The position numbers and the translations under genes are program-made. This document shows, piece after piece, positions 46,400 through 55,336 of a stretch of DNA of 64,000 bases. Every line of letters begins with the position of its first letter. Position 1 is the first letter of the stretch. The DNA lies in the NCBI RefSeq assembly GCF_017868775.1, contig NZ_CP053381.1, positions 682,001-746,000 of the forward strand, in the 5' to 3' direction. The notes below the pieces were generated by a model, which saw only the letters and a list, made by a program, of their open reading frames with translations, ran no database searches and had not been told where the DNA came from. Source of the stretch: Billgrantia sulfidoxydans. GTDB taxonomy: Bacteria > Pseudomonadota > Gammaproteobacteria > Pseudomonadales > Halomonadaceae.

Positions 46400-46712
46400 G
46401 GTCGTTGTCCTGTGCCGTGCATGCAATGTCAGGGGAGAGCAACACTGCAGGGCGAGAGTCGACGAGAACGGCCGCACGGAAACTGTCCCGCCAATGGGAC
46501 AGTATTTCCCTGTTGGCCCGACTAATCAAGTGACCGGTAACACTATATGGTGGCCTTCGGCAAAGTTTGCAGTTGTCGATTTATCGCGCCGACAAACGAC
46601 ATTAATAAATCAAGACACAGATATTAAGAATAATGAGGCAAGGGATGGGCGTCGCTGGCCGGAACGAATAACGACACTGCTAACTGCTACTTGTATCGGG
46701 AGAAAAGAAACA
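46400..46712. promoter_or_regulatory. Divergent LysR/RND regulatory region
   Basis: 313 bp without a credible gene, AT-richer than the flanks around 46550-46640. It holds the inverted repeat at 46573-46595. No clear -35/-10 pair for the RND operon could be fixed. Confidence 0.6.
46573..46595. promoter_or_regulatory. Candidate LysR-type operator
   Basis: Perfect inverted repeat TTGTCG-N11-CGACAA in the region between the divergent LysR regulator and the RND operon. The 11-bp spacing is the usual LysR recognition layout. Confidence 0.6.
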
Positions 46713-47924
46713 ATGAACGTCCACAAGATGTTCGCGAATCGAGAAGGCCGGCGAGCGCTCATGGCTACCGCCGTGGTCGCCGGGTTGGTCATCCTGGCAG
46801 GATGCGAAAGCCAGGCCGATACCCAGGAGGCTGCGGAGCAGGGGCCGCCGCCGCCCCAGGTCAGCGTGGCCCAGGTGCTGGTCGAGGACGTGGAGCTGTG
46901 GGACGCCTTCACCGGCCGTATCGAGGCGGTGGAGACGGTCGACCTGCGCCCGCGCGTGTCGGGCTACATCGAGAGCGTCAACTACACCGAAGGCCAGGAG
47001 GTCGAGAAGGGTGAGGTGCTGTTCGTCATCGATCAGCGCCCCTACCGCGCCGAGCTGGAGCGCGCCGAGGCCGAACTGCAGCGGGCCCGGGCGCATGCCG
47101 AGCTGGCGCGCAGCGAAGCCGCCCGGGCCGAGGCGTTGGCCCAGAGCCGCTCGATCTCGCGCGAGGAGCTGGACCAGCGGCGCGCCGCGGCGGCCACCGC
47201 CGAGGCCGACATCCTGGCGGCCCGGGCCATCGCCGAGACGGCCAGGCTCAACATGGAGTTCACCGAAGTGCGCGCGCCCATCGCGGGGCGTGCCGGCAGG
47301 GCATTGGTCACCCCGGGCAACCTGGTCTCCGAGGCCTCGCCGCTGACCCGGATCGTTGCCCTGGACCGGGTCCATGTGCACTTCCACAGCGACGAGCTGG
47401 CCTACCTGCATTACGACGCCATGGCGCGTAACGGCAGCCAGGCCAGTTTCCGCGAGGGCGGCATACCGGTGCGCGTGGGGCTGGCCAACGACGAGGGCTA
47501 CCCCTACCGCGGCGAAGTCGATTTCGTCGACAACCGCCTCGATGCCGAGGCCGGCACCATTCTCACCCGCGCCGTGCTCGACAACAGCGAAGGCCGCTTC
47601 GCACCGGGCATGTACGCCCGCGTGCAGCTGCTGGCGGGCAGCGCCGAGGACACCCTGCTGATCGACGACAAGGCGGTGCTCACCGACCAGGACCGCAAGT
47701 ACGTCTACGTGGTCGACGAGGAGGGGCGCGCCATGCGCCGCGACGTGCAGCTGGGGCGCATGGCCGACGGACTGCGTGTCGTCGCCGCCGGTCTCGAACC
47801 CGGCGACCACGTGGTCGTGAATGGCGCCCAGCGGATCTTCTTCCCGGGGATGCCGGTGGCGGCGGAGAGCGTCGACATGCGCGGCCAGGCCGAGGGAGGC
47901 AACGAGCTGGCCGCCACGCACTGA
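46713..47924 (+). CDS. RND efflux periplasmic adaptor (membrane fusion lipoprotein)
   Basis: 403 residues. The signal ends in the lipobox VILAGC, so it is an acylated inner-membrane lipoprotein. The order is typical: lipoyl half (SGYIESVNYTEGQEVEKGEVLFVID), long alpha hairpin (ERAEAELQRARAHAELARSE), then MEFTEVRAPIAGRAGR and beta-barrel parts, ending GLEPGDHVVVNGAQRI. It belongs to the MexE/AcrA adaptor family. GGGAGA precedes ATG 46713. It links the RND pump at 48024 with the outer-membrane channel at 51190. Confidence 0.94.
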   Translation: MNVHKMFANREGRRALMATAVVAGLVILAGCESQADTQEAAEQGPPPPQVSVAQVLVEDVELWDAFTGRIEAVETVDLRPRVSGYIESVNYTEGQEVEKGEVLFVIDQRPYRAELERAEAELQRARAHAELARSEAARAEALAQSRSISREELDQRRAAAATAEADILAARAIAETARLNMEFTEVRAPIAGRAGRALVTPGNLVSEASPLTRIVALDRVHVHFHSDELAYLHYDAMARNGSQASFREGGIPVRVGLANDEGYPYRGEVDFVDNRLDAEAGTILTRAVLDNSEGRFAPGMYARVQLLAGSAEDTLLIDDKAVLTDQDRKYVYVVDEEGRAMRRDVQLGRMADGLRVVAAGLEPGDHVVVNGAQRIFFPGMPVAAESVDMRGQAEGGNELAATH

Positions 47925-47982
47925 CCGTCAGACTCCATTGCCCGATGTAACAGAACAAGCGCTATAAACCCTGAACGATCTT

Positions 47983-48008
47983 CGGCGCGGACGTGGCTGT
48001 CCGCGCCG
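47983..48008 (+). other. Intercistronic hairpin between adaptor and pump genes
   Basis: 10-bp stem CGGCGCGGAC / GTCCGCGCCG with a 6-nt loop, followed directly by the GGGAGGG ribosome site of the pump gene. No T tract, so more likely an mRNA processing or stability element than a terminator. Confidence 0.55.
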
Positions 48009-48023
48009 GGAGGGAGTCTTGTC

Positions 48024-51000
48024 ATGGATTTCGCCAAGTTCTTCGTCGACCGGCCGATCTTCGCCGCGGTGCTGTCGATCCTGATCTTCATCGCCGGTGC
48101 CATCACCATCCCGCTGCTGCCGGTCAGCGAGTATCCCGACGTGGTGCCGCCCACCGTGCAGGTGCGCGCGGTCTATCCCGGCGCCAACCCCAAGGAGATC
48201 GCCGAGACGGTGGCGACACCGCTGGAGGAGGCGATCACCGGGGTCGAGGACCTGATGTACATGAAGTCGGTGGCCGGCTCCGACGGGGTGCTGGCGATGA
48301 CGCTGACCTTCCGCCCCGGTACCGACCCCGACGAGGCCCAGGTGCAGGTGCAGAACCGCGTCGCCCAGGCTCAGGCGCGGCTGCCCGAGGCGGTGCGCCG
48401 CCAGGGCGTGACCACCGACAAGCAGTCGCCCGACCTGACCATGGTGCCGCAGTTGATCTCGCCCGACGGGCGCTACGACAGCACCTACCTGCGCAACTAC
48501 GCGGCGCTGCACGTGCGCGACGAGCTGGCGCGGCTGCCCGGGGTGGGGCAGGCGATGCTGTTCGGTGCCGGCGATTACGCCATGCGGGTGTGGATCGATC
48601 CCGACCGGGCCGCCGCGCGCGGGCTCACCGCGGGTGACATCATCGCGGCGATTCGTGAGCAGAACGTGCAGGTCTCGGCGGGACAGCTCGGCGCGCCGCC
48701 GACCCCGACCGCGTCGGATTTCCTCGTCTCGATCAACGCCCAGGGGCGCCTGACCACCGAGGAGGAGTTCGGCGATATCGTGGTCAAGGCCGGAGCCGAC
48801 GGGCAGATCACCTACCTCTCGGACGTGGCGCGCATCGAGCTTGGCGCCGCCGAGTACTCGCTGCGTTCGCTGCTCGACAACCAGCAGGCGGTGGCCATCG
48901 GCATCTTCCAGGCGCCCGGGTCCAACGCCATTGCGCTCTCCGATGCGGTACGCGACAAGATGGGCGAGCTGGCCGAGCGCTTTCCCGAAGGCGTTGAGCA
49001 CACCATCGTCTACGACCCCACGGTGTTCGTGCGCGACTCGATCAAGTCGGTGATCAAGACCCTGCTCGAGGCGGTACTGCTGGTGGTGCTGGTGGTCACA
49101 CTTTTCCTGCAGACCTGGCGCGCCTCGGTGATCCCGCTGCTGGCGGTGCCGGTGTCGATCGTGGGGACCTTCGCCGTGCTTTACCTGCTCGGCTTCTCGA
49201 TCAATACCCTGACGCTGTTCGGCCTGGTGCTGGCGATCGGCATCGTGGTCGACGACGCCATCGTGGTGGTGGAGAACGTCGAGCGCAACATCGAGGAGGG
49301 GCTCGCGCCGCTGGCGGCGGCCCACCAGGCCATGCGCGAGGTGAGCGGGCCGATCATCGCCATCTCGGTGGTCTTGTGCGCGGTGTTCGTGCCGATGGCC
49401 TTCCTCGAAGGCGTCACCGGGCAGTTCTACCGCCAGTTCGCGGTGACCATTGCCATCTCCACGGTGATCTCGGCGATCAACTCGCTGACGCTGTCGCCGG
49501 CGCTGGCGGCGATGCTGCTCAAGCCCCACGACGTGCCGAAGGACCGCCTGTCGCGGCTGATCGACTTTCTCTTCGGCTGGCTGTTCCGCCCGTTCAACCG
49601 CTTCTTCAATGCCAGCTCGCGGGGGTATCAGCGCGGCGTAGGGCGCAGCCTGCGCCGGCGCGGCGCGGTGTTCGCCGTCTACGCGCTGCTGCTGGCGGGC
49701 ACCGGGGTGATGTTCCAACTGGTGCCGGGAGGCTTCATTCCCACCCAGGACAAGATGTACCTGATCGGCGGCGCCAAGCTGCCCGAGGGGGCCTCGCTCG
49801 ACCGTACCGAGGCGGTGATCCGGCAAATGACCGACCTGGCGTTGGAGACCGAAGGCGTGAGTTCGGCGGTGGCCTTCCCCGGGCTCAACCCGCTGCAGTT
49901 CACCAACACGCCGAACACCGGCACGGTGTTCTTCGGCCTCGACCCGTTCGAGTCGCGTTCGCGCAGCGCCGAGGAGATCGTCGGTGAGCTCAACGGCAAG
50001 TTCGGCGCCATGCAGGAGGCATTCAGCTTCGCCTTCACCCCGCCGGCGATCCTCGGCATCGGTTCGGGGTCGGGCTTCTCGCTGTTCGTGCAGGACCGTG
50101 CCGGGCTCGGCTACGGCGAACTGCAGCAGGCCGTCGATGGCTTCAGCGGGGCGCTGATGCAGGCGCCGGGCATGGGCTACCCGATCACCTCCTACCAGTC
50201 CAACGTGCCCCAGCTCGACCTGCACGTCGACCGGGTCAAGGCCAAGACCCAGGGCGTGGCGCTGACCGACCTGTTCGAGACCCTGCAGGTCTATCTCGGC
50301 TCGGTCTACGTCAACGACTTCAATCGCTTCGGCCGTACCTGGCAGGTGATGGCCCAGGCCGACGGCGACTACCGCATGGACGTGGAGAACATCGATCGCC
50401 TGCGCACTCGCAACGCCTACGGCGAGATGGTGCCGATCGGCAGCATGATCCGCATCGACCGAACCTTCGGCCCCGATCCGGTGATCCGCTACAACGGCTA
50501 CCCGGCGGCCGACCTGATGGGCGAGGCCGACCCGCGGATCCTGTCGTCGAGCCAGGCCATCGAAGTGGTGGAGCAGCTCGCCCCGGCAGTGCTGCCCGCC
50601 GGCATGAGCTTCGAGTGGACCGACCTGAGCTACCAGCAGGTCAACCAGGGCGGGGCGGCGCTGGTGGTGTTCCCGCTTGCCATCCTGCTGGTGTTCCTGG
50701 CGCTCGCCGCGCTCTACGAGAGCTGGACGCTGCCGCTGGCGGTGATCCTGATCGTGCCGATGTGCATGCTCTCGGCATTGATCGGCGTGAAGCTTACCGG
50801 CGGTGACAACAACATCTTCGTGCAGGTGGGCCTGGTGGTGCTGATCGGCCTGGCATGCAAGAACGCCATCCTGATCGTCGAGTTCGCCCGCGAGCTGGAG
50901 CTGCAGGGTCGCGGCATCGTCGAGGCGGCGCTGGAGGCGTGCCGCTTGCGCCTGCGTCCGATCATCATGACCTCGATCACCTTCACCGCCGCGGTGGTGC

Positions 51001-51197
51001 CGCTGATGCTGGCCGGCGGTGCCGGCGCCGAGGTACGCCAGGCGCTGGGCACGGCAGTGTTCGCCGGCATGCTCGGCGTGACCCTGTTCGGCCTGTTCCT
51101 GACCCCGGTGTTCTACGTCGCCCTGCGCAAGCTGGTCACGCGCGGTCAGGTCGAACCTCGCGACGCACAGCCTGTGGAGGGCGCCTATCATGCCTGA
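48024..51197 (+). CDS. RND multidrug efflux pump (MexF type)
   Basis: 1057 residues, the full size of an HAE1 RND transporter. The N-terminus DFAKFFVDRPIFAAVLSIL and TRP-like DPDEAQVQVQNRVAQA segments are those of the MexF/OqxB branch. The TM4 proton-relay region reads AIGIVVDDAIVVVENVERN with the essential Asp pair. With the adaptor before it and the outer-membrane factor after it, it forms a complete tripartite pump, likely for chloramphenicol, quinolone-like drugs or endogenous toxic aromatics. Translation starts after a GGGAGGG site. Its stop overlaps the next start by 8 bp. Confidence 0.96.
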   Translation: MDFAKFFVDRPIFAAVLSILIFIAGAITIPLLPVSEYPDVVPPTVQVRAVYPGANPKEIAETVATPLEEAITGVEDLMYMKSVAGSDGVLAMTLTFRPGTDPDEAQVQVQNRVAQAQARLPEAVRRQGVTTDKQSPDLTMVPQLISPDGRYDSTYLRNYAALHVRDELARLPGVGQAMLFGAGDYAMRVWIDPDRAAARGLTAGDIIAAIREQNVQVSAGQLGAPPTPTASDFLVSINAQGRLTTEEEFGDIVVKAGADGQITYLSDVARIELGAAEYSLRSLLDNQQAVAIGIFQAPGSNAIALSDAVRDKMGELAERFPEGVEHTIVYDPTVFVRDSIKSVIKTLLEAVLLVVLVVTLFLQTWRASVIPLLAVPVSIVGTFAVLYLLGFSINTLTLFGLVLAIGIVVDDAIVVVENVERNIEEGLAPLAAAHQAMREVSGPIIAISVVLCAVFVPMAFLEGVTGQFYRQFAVTIAISTVISAINSLTLSPALAAMLLKPHDVPKDRLSRLIDFLFGWLFRPFNRFFNASSRGYQRGVGRSLRRRGAVFAVYALLLAGTGVMFQLVPGGFIPTQDKMYLIGGAKLPEGASLDRTEAVIRQMTDLALETEGVSSAVAFPGLNPLQFTNTPNTGTVFFGLDPFESRSRSAEEIVGELNGKFGAMQEAFSFAFTPPAILGIGSGSGFSLFVQDRAGLGYGELQQAVDGFSGALMQAPGMGYPITSYQSNVPQLDLHVDRVKAKTQGVALTDLFETLQVYLGSVYVNDFNRFGRTWQVMAQADGDYRMDVENIDRLRTRNAYGEMVPIGSMIRIDRTFGPDPVIRYNGYPAADLMGEADPRILSSSQAIEVVEQLAPAVLPAGMSFEWTDLSYQQVNQGGAALVVFPLAILLVFLALAALYESWTLPLAVILIVPMCMLSALIGVKLTGGDNNIFVQVGLVVLIGLACKNAILIVEFARELELQGRGIVEAALEACRLRLRPIIMTSITFTAAVVPLMLAGGAGAEVRQALGTAVFAGMLGVTLFGLFLTPVFYVALRKLVTRGQVEPRDAQPVEGAYHA

Positions 51198-52668
51198 TCT
51201 GGCCAAGCGCAAGAGAACCATGCGACACCTGCTGCCGTTGCCTCTCGTGCTGGCGTTGGCCGCCTGCGCGGTGGGGCCCGACTACCGCGCGCCGACGCTG
51301 CCCGAGCCCGCCGCCCTGGTGCGCGCCGAGCCGGAACTGGTGACGACGGAAGCCGTCGAGCGGGACTTCTGGCGCGGCTTCGACGATGCGCTGCTGAGCG
51401 AGCTGGTCGAAGAGGTCTTCGACGCCAACCACGACCTGCGCATCGCCCTGGCGCGCCACGACCGCAGCCTGGCGCTGCTGCGCCAGTCGCGCCGCGACCT
51501 GGCGCCCAGCGTCACCGCCGAGGCGGGCGCCGCCCATCAGCGCGCCAGCGCCGACCAGATGCCCGAGGCGACGCGCTCCCAGCGTGACTTCGAGAGCTAT
51601 GATGCCGGCGTCGCCGCGCTGTGGGAGCTCGACTTCTTCGGCCGCGTGCGGCGTGCCGTGGAAGCCCAGCAGGCCGAAGCGGAAGCATCGGCCGCCGATG
51701 TGCGCGCCATGCAGGTGGTGGTGGTCGGCGAGCTGGTCGACCAGTACATGCGCCTGCGCGGCCTGCAGGAGCAGCTGCGCGTGGCCGAGGCCAATGCCGA
51801 TTACCAGCGTGAGTCGCTGGAATTGGTGGATGCACGGCTGGAGGCCGGGCGCGGCACCGAGTTCGACAGCGTGCGCGCCCGGGCGCAGCTCGAGAGCACG
51901 CTGTCGCGCATCCCGGCGCTCGAGGCCGAGATCGCCGCCATCACCCATCGCCTGGCGGTGCTGACCGGCCGCGAACCCGCCGCGCTGGTCGCCCGGCTGG
52001 AGGCTCCGGCGCCGCTACCGGCATTGCCGGACCAAGTGGCGGCCGGGCTGCCCGGCGAGCTGCTGCGTCGACGCCCGGACATCGCCGCCGCCGAGCGTCG
52101 CCTGCACGCCGCCACCGCCAGCATCGGCGTGGCCACCGCCGACCTCTACCCGCGCTTCACCCTGAGCGGCCTGCTCGGTACCCAGGCCGCCAGCACCGGC
52201 GACCTGTTCGGCCGCGACAGCGAGACCCGGCTGGTGGCGCTGGGGGTGGACTGGTCGTTCCTCGACAGCGGGCGGGTGCGCGCGCGCATGGCGGCGGCCG
52301 ATGCCGACGCCGAGGCCAACCTGGCACGCTACGAGCAGGCCGTGCTGCTGGCGCTGGAGGAGGCCGAGACGGCACTTGCCCGCTACGCCCAGTCGCTGCG
52401 TGAACGCGAGCATCTGGCGGCTGCCGCCGAAGCCAGCACCGAGGCGGCCCGACAGGCGCGGGTACGCTTCGAGGTCGGCGTGATCGACTTCCTCGAGGTG
52501 ATCGACAGCGAGCGTTCGCGACTCGAGGCCGAGGATGGCCTGGCGCGAGCCAACGTGCGCGCTTCCAGCGCCCTGGTGGGGCTCTACCGGGCGCTGGCCG
52601 GCGGCTGGGACGAGCGCATGGACGAGCCGCGCCAGGCGAGTGAGGAACCTGCACTGACCTCCACCTGA
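51190..52668 (+). CDS. RND outer-membrane efflux lipoprotein (OprN/NodT type)
   Basis: 492 residues. The lipobox ALAACAVGPDYRAP shows it is an outer-membrane lipoprotein of the NodT/OprM group; later segments such as LWELDFFGRVRRAVEAQ and GVDWSFLDSGRVRARM are conserved channel features. ATG 51190 has GGAGGG 8 nt upstream and overlaps the pump gene; ATG 51220 is an alternative. It completes the tripartite pump, being most like OprN, which pairs with MexEF. No promoter of its own is visible. Confidence 0.94.
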   Translation: MPDLAKRKRTMRHLLPLPLVLALAACAVGPDYRAPTLPEPAALVRAEPELVTTEAVERDFWRGFDDALLSELVEEVFDANHDLRIALARHDRSLALLRQSRRDLAPSVTAEAGAAHQRASADQMPEATRSQRDFESYDAGVAALWELDFFGRVRRAVEAQQAEAEASAADVRAMQVVVVGELVDQYMRLRGLQEQLRVAEANADYQRESLELVDARLEAGRGTEFDSVRARAQLESTLSRIPALEAEIAAITHRLAVLTGREPAALVARLEAPAPLPALPDQVAAGLPGELLRRRPDIAAAERRLHAATASIGVATADLYPRFTLSGLLGTQAASTGDLFGRDSETRLVALGVDWSFLDSGRVRARMAAADADAEANLARYEQAVLLALEEAETALARYAQSLREREHLAAAAEASTEAARQARVRFEVGVIDFLEVIDSERSRLEAEDGLARANVRASSALVGLYRALAGGWDERMDEPRQASEEPALTST

Positions 52669-52701
52669 GGAGGGCGAGCCCCTGGTTTGCCCTTCGAAGA
52701 T

Positions 52702-52734
52702 GAGCCGGCATGGCGCCATGCGTCGTGCCGGCTC
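52702..52734 (+). terminator. Hairpin after the RND operon
   Basis: Stem GAGCCGGCA / TGCCGGCTC (9 bp) with a 15-nt loop containing the palindrome TGGCGCCA, 34 bp past the last pump gene. No clear T tract follows. Confidence 0.5.
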
Positions 52735-52962
52735 AACCTGTTCCATGTTCCGCGTTTCACGTTCTATGTAGCACGTTCCGCGGTACGGCCCCAGTAAGCA
52801 CTCGCTGACTCGGCGCTGTCGATAGCACGATGCCGTCCGCCTTTTTCTGCTATGCTGCCTGCCTTTCCCCAGCAGACGAAGCCCGGCCTCGGCTCGTGCC
52901 TTCGCATTCACCCTCGCTTGCTTGCCGCTTCGGCAATCGCTCAGTCTCGCAGGTCCATTTCC

Positions 52963-54363
52963 GTGTCCGACTCTCCCAACGACGGGGCCTTTGCCTCGTT
53001 GCCGCTGGCACCAGAACTGCTGGCCAATCTCGATTCGCTCGGCTACCACGCCATGACGCCGATTCAGGCCGAAAGCCTGCCGCCGCTGCTGGCGGGCCGC
53101 GACGTGATCGCCCAGGCCAGGACCGGCTCGGGCAAGACCGCGGCGTTCGGCCTGGGGCTGCTTTCGCGCCTCGATATCTCGCGCTTCCAGGTTCAGGCGC
53201 TGGTGCTCTGCCCCACGCGCGAGCTGGCCGACCAGGTGGCCGGCGAGATCCGGCGGCTGGCGCGCACGCTGCCCAACGTCAAGGTGCTGACCCTGTGCGG
53301 GGGGGCGCCCTTCGGCCCTCAGCTGGCCTCGCTGGCGCATGGTGCGCATGTGGTGGTGGGCACCCCCGGCAGGGTGGAGGAGCACCTGCGCAAGGGCGCA
53401 CTCGATCTCGCTTCGCTCGACACGCTGGTACTGGACGAGGCCGACCGTATGCTCGACATGGGCTTTCAGCCCAGCCTGGAGGCGATCGTCGGTGCGACGC
53501 CGGCCAGCCGCCAGACCCTGCTGTTCAGCGCCACCTTCAGCGACGAGATCCGACGCATCGCCGAGGGGCTGCTGCGTGATCCGGCCGAGGTGGCGGTGGC
53601 CGCAAGCCATGACGAAAGCACCATCCGCCAGCGCGTCTACCGGGTGGCCGACGAGGCGCAGCGCTTCGAAGCCCTGCGCGGGCTGCTGCTGCAACACCGG
53701 CCGCGCTCCAGCGTGGTGTTCTGCAACACCCGGCGCGAGACGCAGGAGGTGGCCGATGCCCTGTGCGAGGCGGGCTTCAGCGCCCTGGCGCTGCACGGCG
53801 ACCTGGAGCAGCGCGATCGCGACCGCATCCTGGTACTGTTCGCCAACCGTAGTATCTCTATCCTGGTGGCCACCGACGTGGCGGCACGCGGGCTGGATAT
53901 CGCCGCGCTGGATGCGGTATTCAACTACCAGATCGCCCGCGACCTCGAGGTCCACGTACATCGCGTCGGGCGTACCGGCCGTGCCGGCGGCTCCGGCATC
54001 GCCTGCACCCTGGTCAGCGAGAGCGAGGCCTATCGCCTCGAGCGGCTCAACGAATTCCTCGGCGAACCCCTCGAGGAGGCGCCGCTGCCGCCGCGCAACG
54101 TGCTGGCGCGGGACCCCTTCCTGCCGGAGATGGCGACGCTGCAGCTCGACGGCGGCAAGAAGCAGAAGGTGCGCCCCGGCGATATTCTCGGCGCACTGAC
54201 CGGCGAGGGTGGCATCGAGGGGGCTCAGGTGGGCAAGATCAAGGTGCTGGAGCGCAGCGCCTACGTCGCCGTGCAGCGCGAGGTCGCCAAGGCGGCGCTC
54301 GCCCAGCTCGGCACGGGCAAGCTCAAGGGGCGCTCGTTCCGCGCCCGGCGCGTCAGCCGCTGA
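52963..54363 (+). CDS. dbpA: ATP-dependent RNA helicase DbpA
   Basis: 466 residues from GTG 52963. DEAD-box motifs are in order: ARTGSGKT, PTRELA, VLDEADRMLDMGF, FSATFS, then VATDVAARGLDI and HRVGRTGRAG. The 70-residue C-terminal domain (VRPGDILGALTG, then VGKIKVLERSAYVAV) is the DbpA RNA-recognition domain that binds hairpin 92 of 23S rRNA, so this is a large-subunit assembly helicase and not a generic member. It is followed 17 bp later by a RIO kinase gene. Confidence 0.94.
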   Translation: MSDSPNDGAFASLPLAPELLANLDSLGYHAMTPIQAESLPPLLAGRDVIAQARTGSGKTAAFGLGLLSRLDISRFQVQALVLCPTRELADQVAGEIRRLARTLPNVKVLTLCGGAPFGPQLASLAHGAHVVVGTPGRVEEHLRKGALDLASLDTLVLDEADRMLDMGFQPSLEAIVGATPASRQTLLFSATFSDEIRRIAEGLLRDPAEVAVAASHDESTIRQRVYRVADEAQRFEALRGLLLQHRPRSSVVFCNTRRETQEVADALCEAGFSALALHGDLEQRDRDRILVLFANRSISILVATDVAARGLDIAALDAVFNYQIARDLEVHVHRVGRTGRAGGSGIACTLVSESEAYRLERLNEFLGEPLEEAPLPPRNVLARDPFLPEMATLQLDGGKKQKVRPGDILGALTGEGGIEGAQVGKIKVLERSAYVAVQREVAKAALAQLGTGKLKGRSFRARRVSR

Positions 54364-54380
54364 GAACAGAAGGAGGATAG

Positions 54381-55283
54381 GTGAAGGTACCCAAGCGATT
54401 GCAGCCGCTGATCGACGACGGCTTGATCGACGCAGTCGAGAGCCAGCTGATGAGCGGCAAGGAAGCCCAGGTCTTCGTGGTGATTTCCCACGGCGAGCGC
54501 CGCTGCGCCAAGGTCTTCAAGGAGGCCAAGCAGCGCAGCTTCAAGCAGGCGGTGCAGTACCAGGAGGGGCGTCGCGAACGCAACAGCCGCCGCTCGCGGG
54601 CCATGGCCAAGAAGACCCGCTACGGCCAGAAGGAGCAGGAGCAGGCCTGGCTCAATGCCGAGGTCGACGCCCTCTACCGGCTGGCGGCGGCGGACGTGCG
54701 GGTGCCGCAGCCCTATGGCTTCATCGACGGCGTGCTGCTGATGGAGATGATCAGCGATGCCGAGGGCCTGACCGCCCCGCGCCTGGACGACGTGATCCTG
54801 AGCCCCGAGCAGGCCCGCGAGTACTACGCCAAGATCCTGCGCGACGTGGTCAAGATGCTGTGCGCCGGCCTGGTGCACGGCGATCTCTCCGAGTTCAACG
54901 TGCTGCTGGCCGCCGACGGCCCGGTGATCATCGACCTGCCCCAGGCGGTGGACGCCGCCGGCAACAACAGCGCCGAGTGGATGTTCGAGCGCGACGTGGA
55001 CAACATGCGCCGCTACTTCGGCCGCTTCGCCCCGGAGCTGCTCGGCACCGACTACGGCAAGGAGATCTGGGCGCTCTATGAATCCGGCGAGCTGCATCCC
55101 GAGAGCCGGCTGACCGGCTGCTTCGAGCATGACACCAGCACCGTGGACGTGGAGGAGCTGATGAGCGTGATCGACGATGTGCGCGAGGAGGAGGCCTATC
55201 GCCAGGGGGCGCGCAACCGCGGTGACGAACCCGGCGTCGAGGAGGCCGCCGAAGAGTGGCGGGAATCCCAGCGGGAGCGTTGA
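54381..55283 (+). CDS. RIO-type atypical serine protein kinase
   Basis: 300 residues from GTG 54381, preceded by AGGAGG. The RIO kinase features are LMSGKEAQVFVV, the catalytic Lys in RCAKVFKEAK, the catalytic loop GLVHGDLSEFNVLL and the metal-binding VIIDLPQAVD. Bacterial RIO kinases of this kind (PA4780-like) are poorly understood; archaeal and eukaryotic ones drive ribosome maturation. Sitting 17 bp after dbpA, it likely shares its transcript, which hints at a role in ribosome assembly. Confidence 0.9.
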   Translation: MKVPKRLQPLIDDGLIDAVESQLMSGKEAQVFVVISHGERRCAKVFKEAKQRSFKQAVQYQEGRRERNSRRSRAMAKKTRYGQKEQEQAWLNAEVDALYRLAAADVRVPQPYGFIDGVLLMEMISDAEGLTAPRLDDVILSPEQAREYYAKILRDVVKMLCAGLVHGDLSEFNVLLAADGPVIIDLPQAVDAAGNNSAEWMFERDVDNMRRYFGRFAPELLGTDYGKEIWALYESGELHPESRLTGCFEHDTSTVDVEELMSVIDDVREEEAYRQGARNRGDEPGVEEAAEEWRESQRER

Positions 55284-55336
55284 GCCGAATTGGAGTACCC
55301 TTTCGAAGCATCTCCAATAACCGAGCGAGGATCGCC

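Noticed and set aside
47928..51221. 1097-codon minus-strand ORF opposite the RND pump gene
   Set aside because: It is the mirror of the pump's codon bias in GC-rich DNA; the plus-strand protein is clearly MexF-type and the minus-strand product is Gln/His/Arg-rich with no family.
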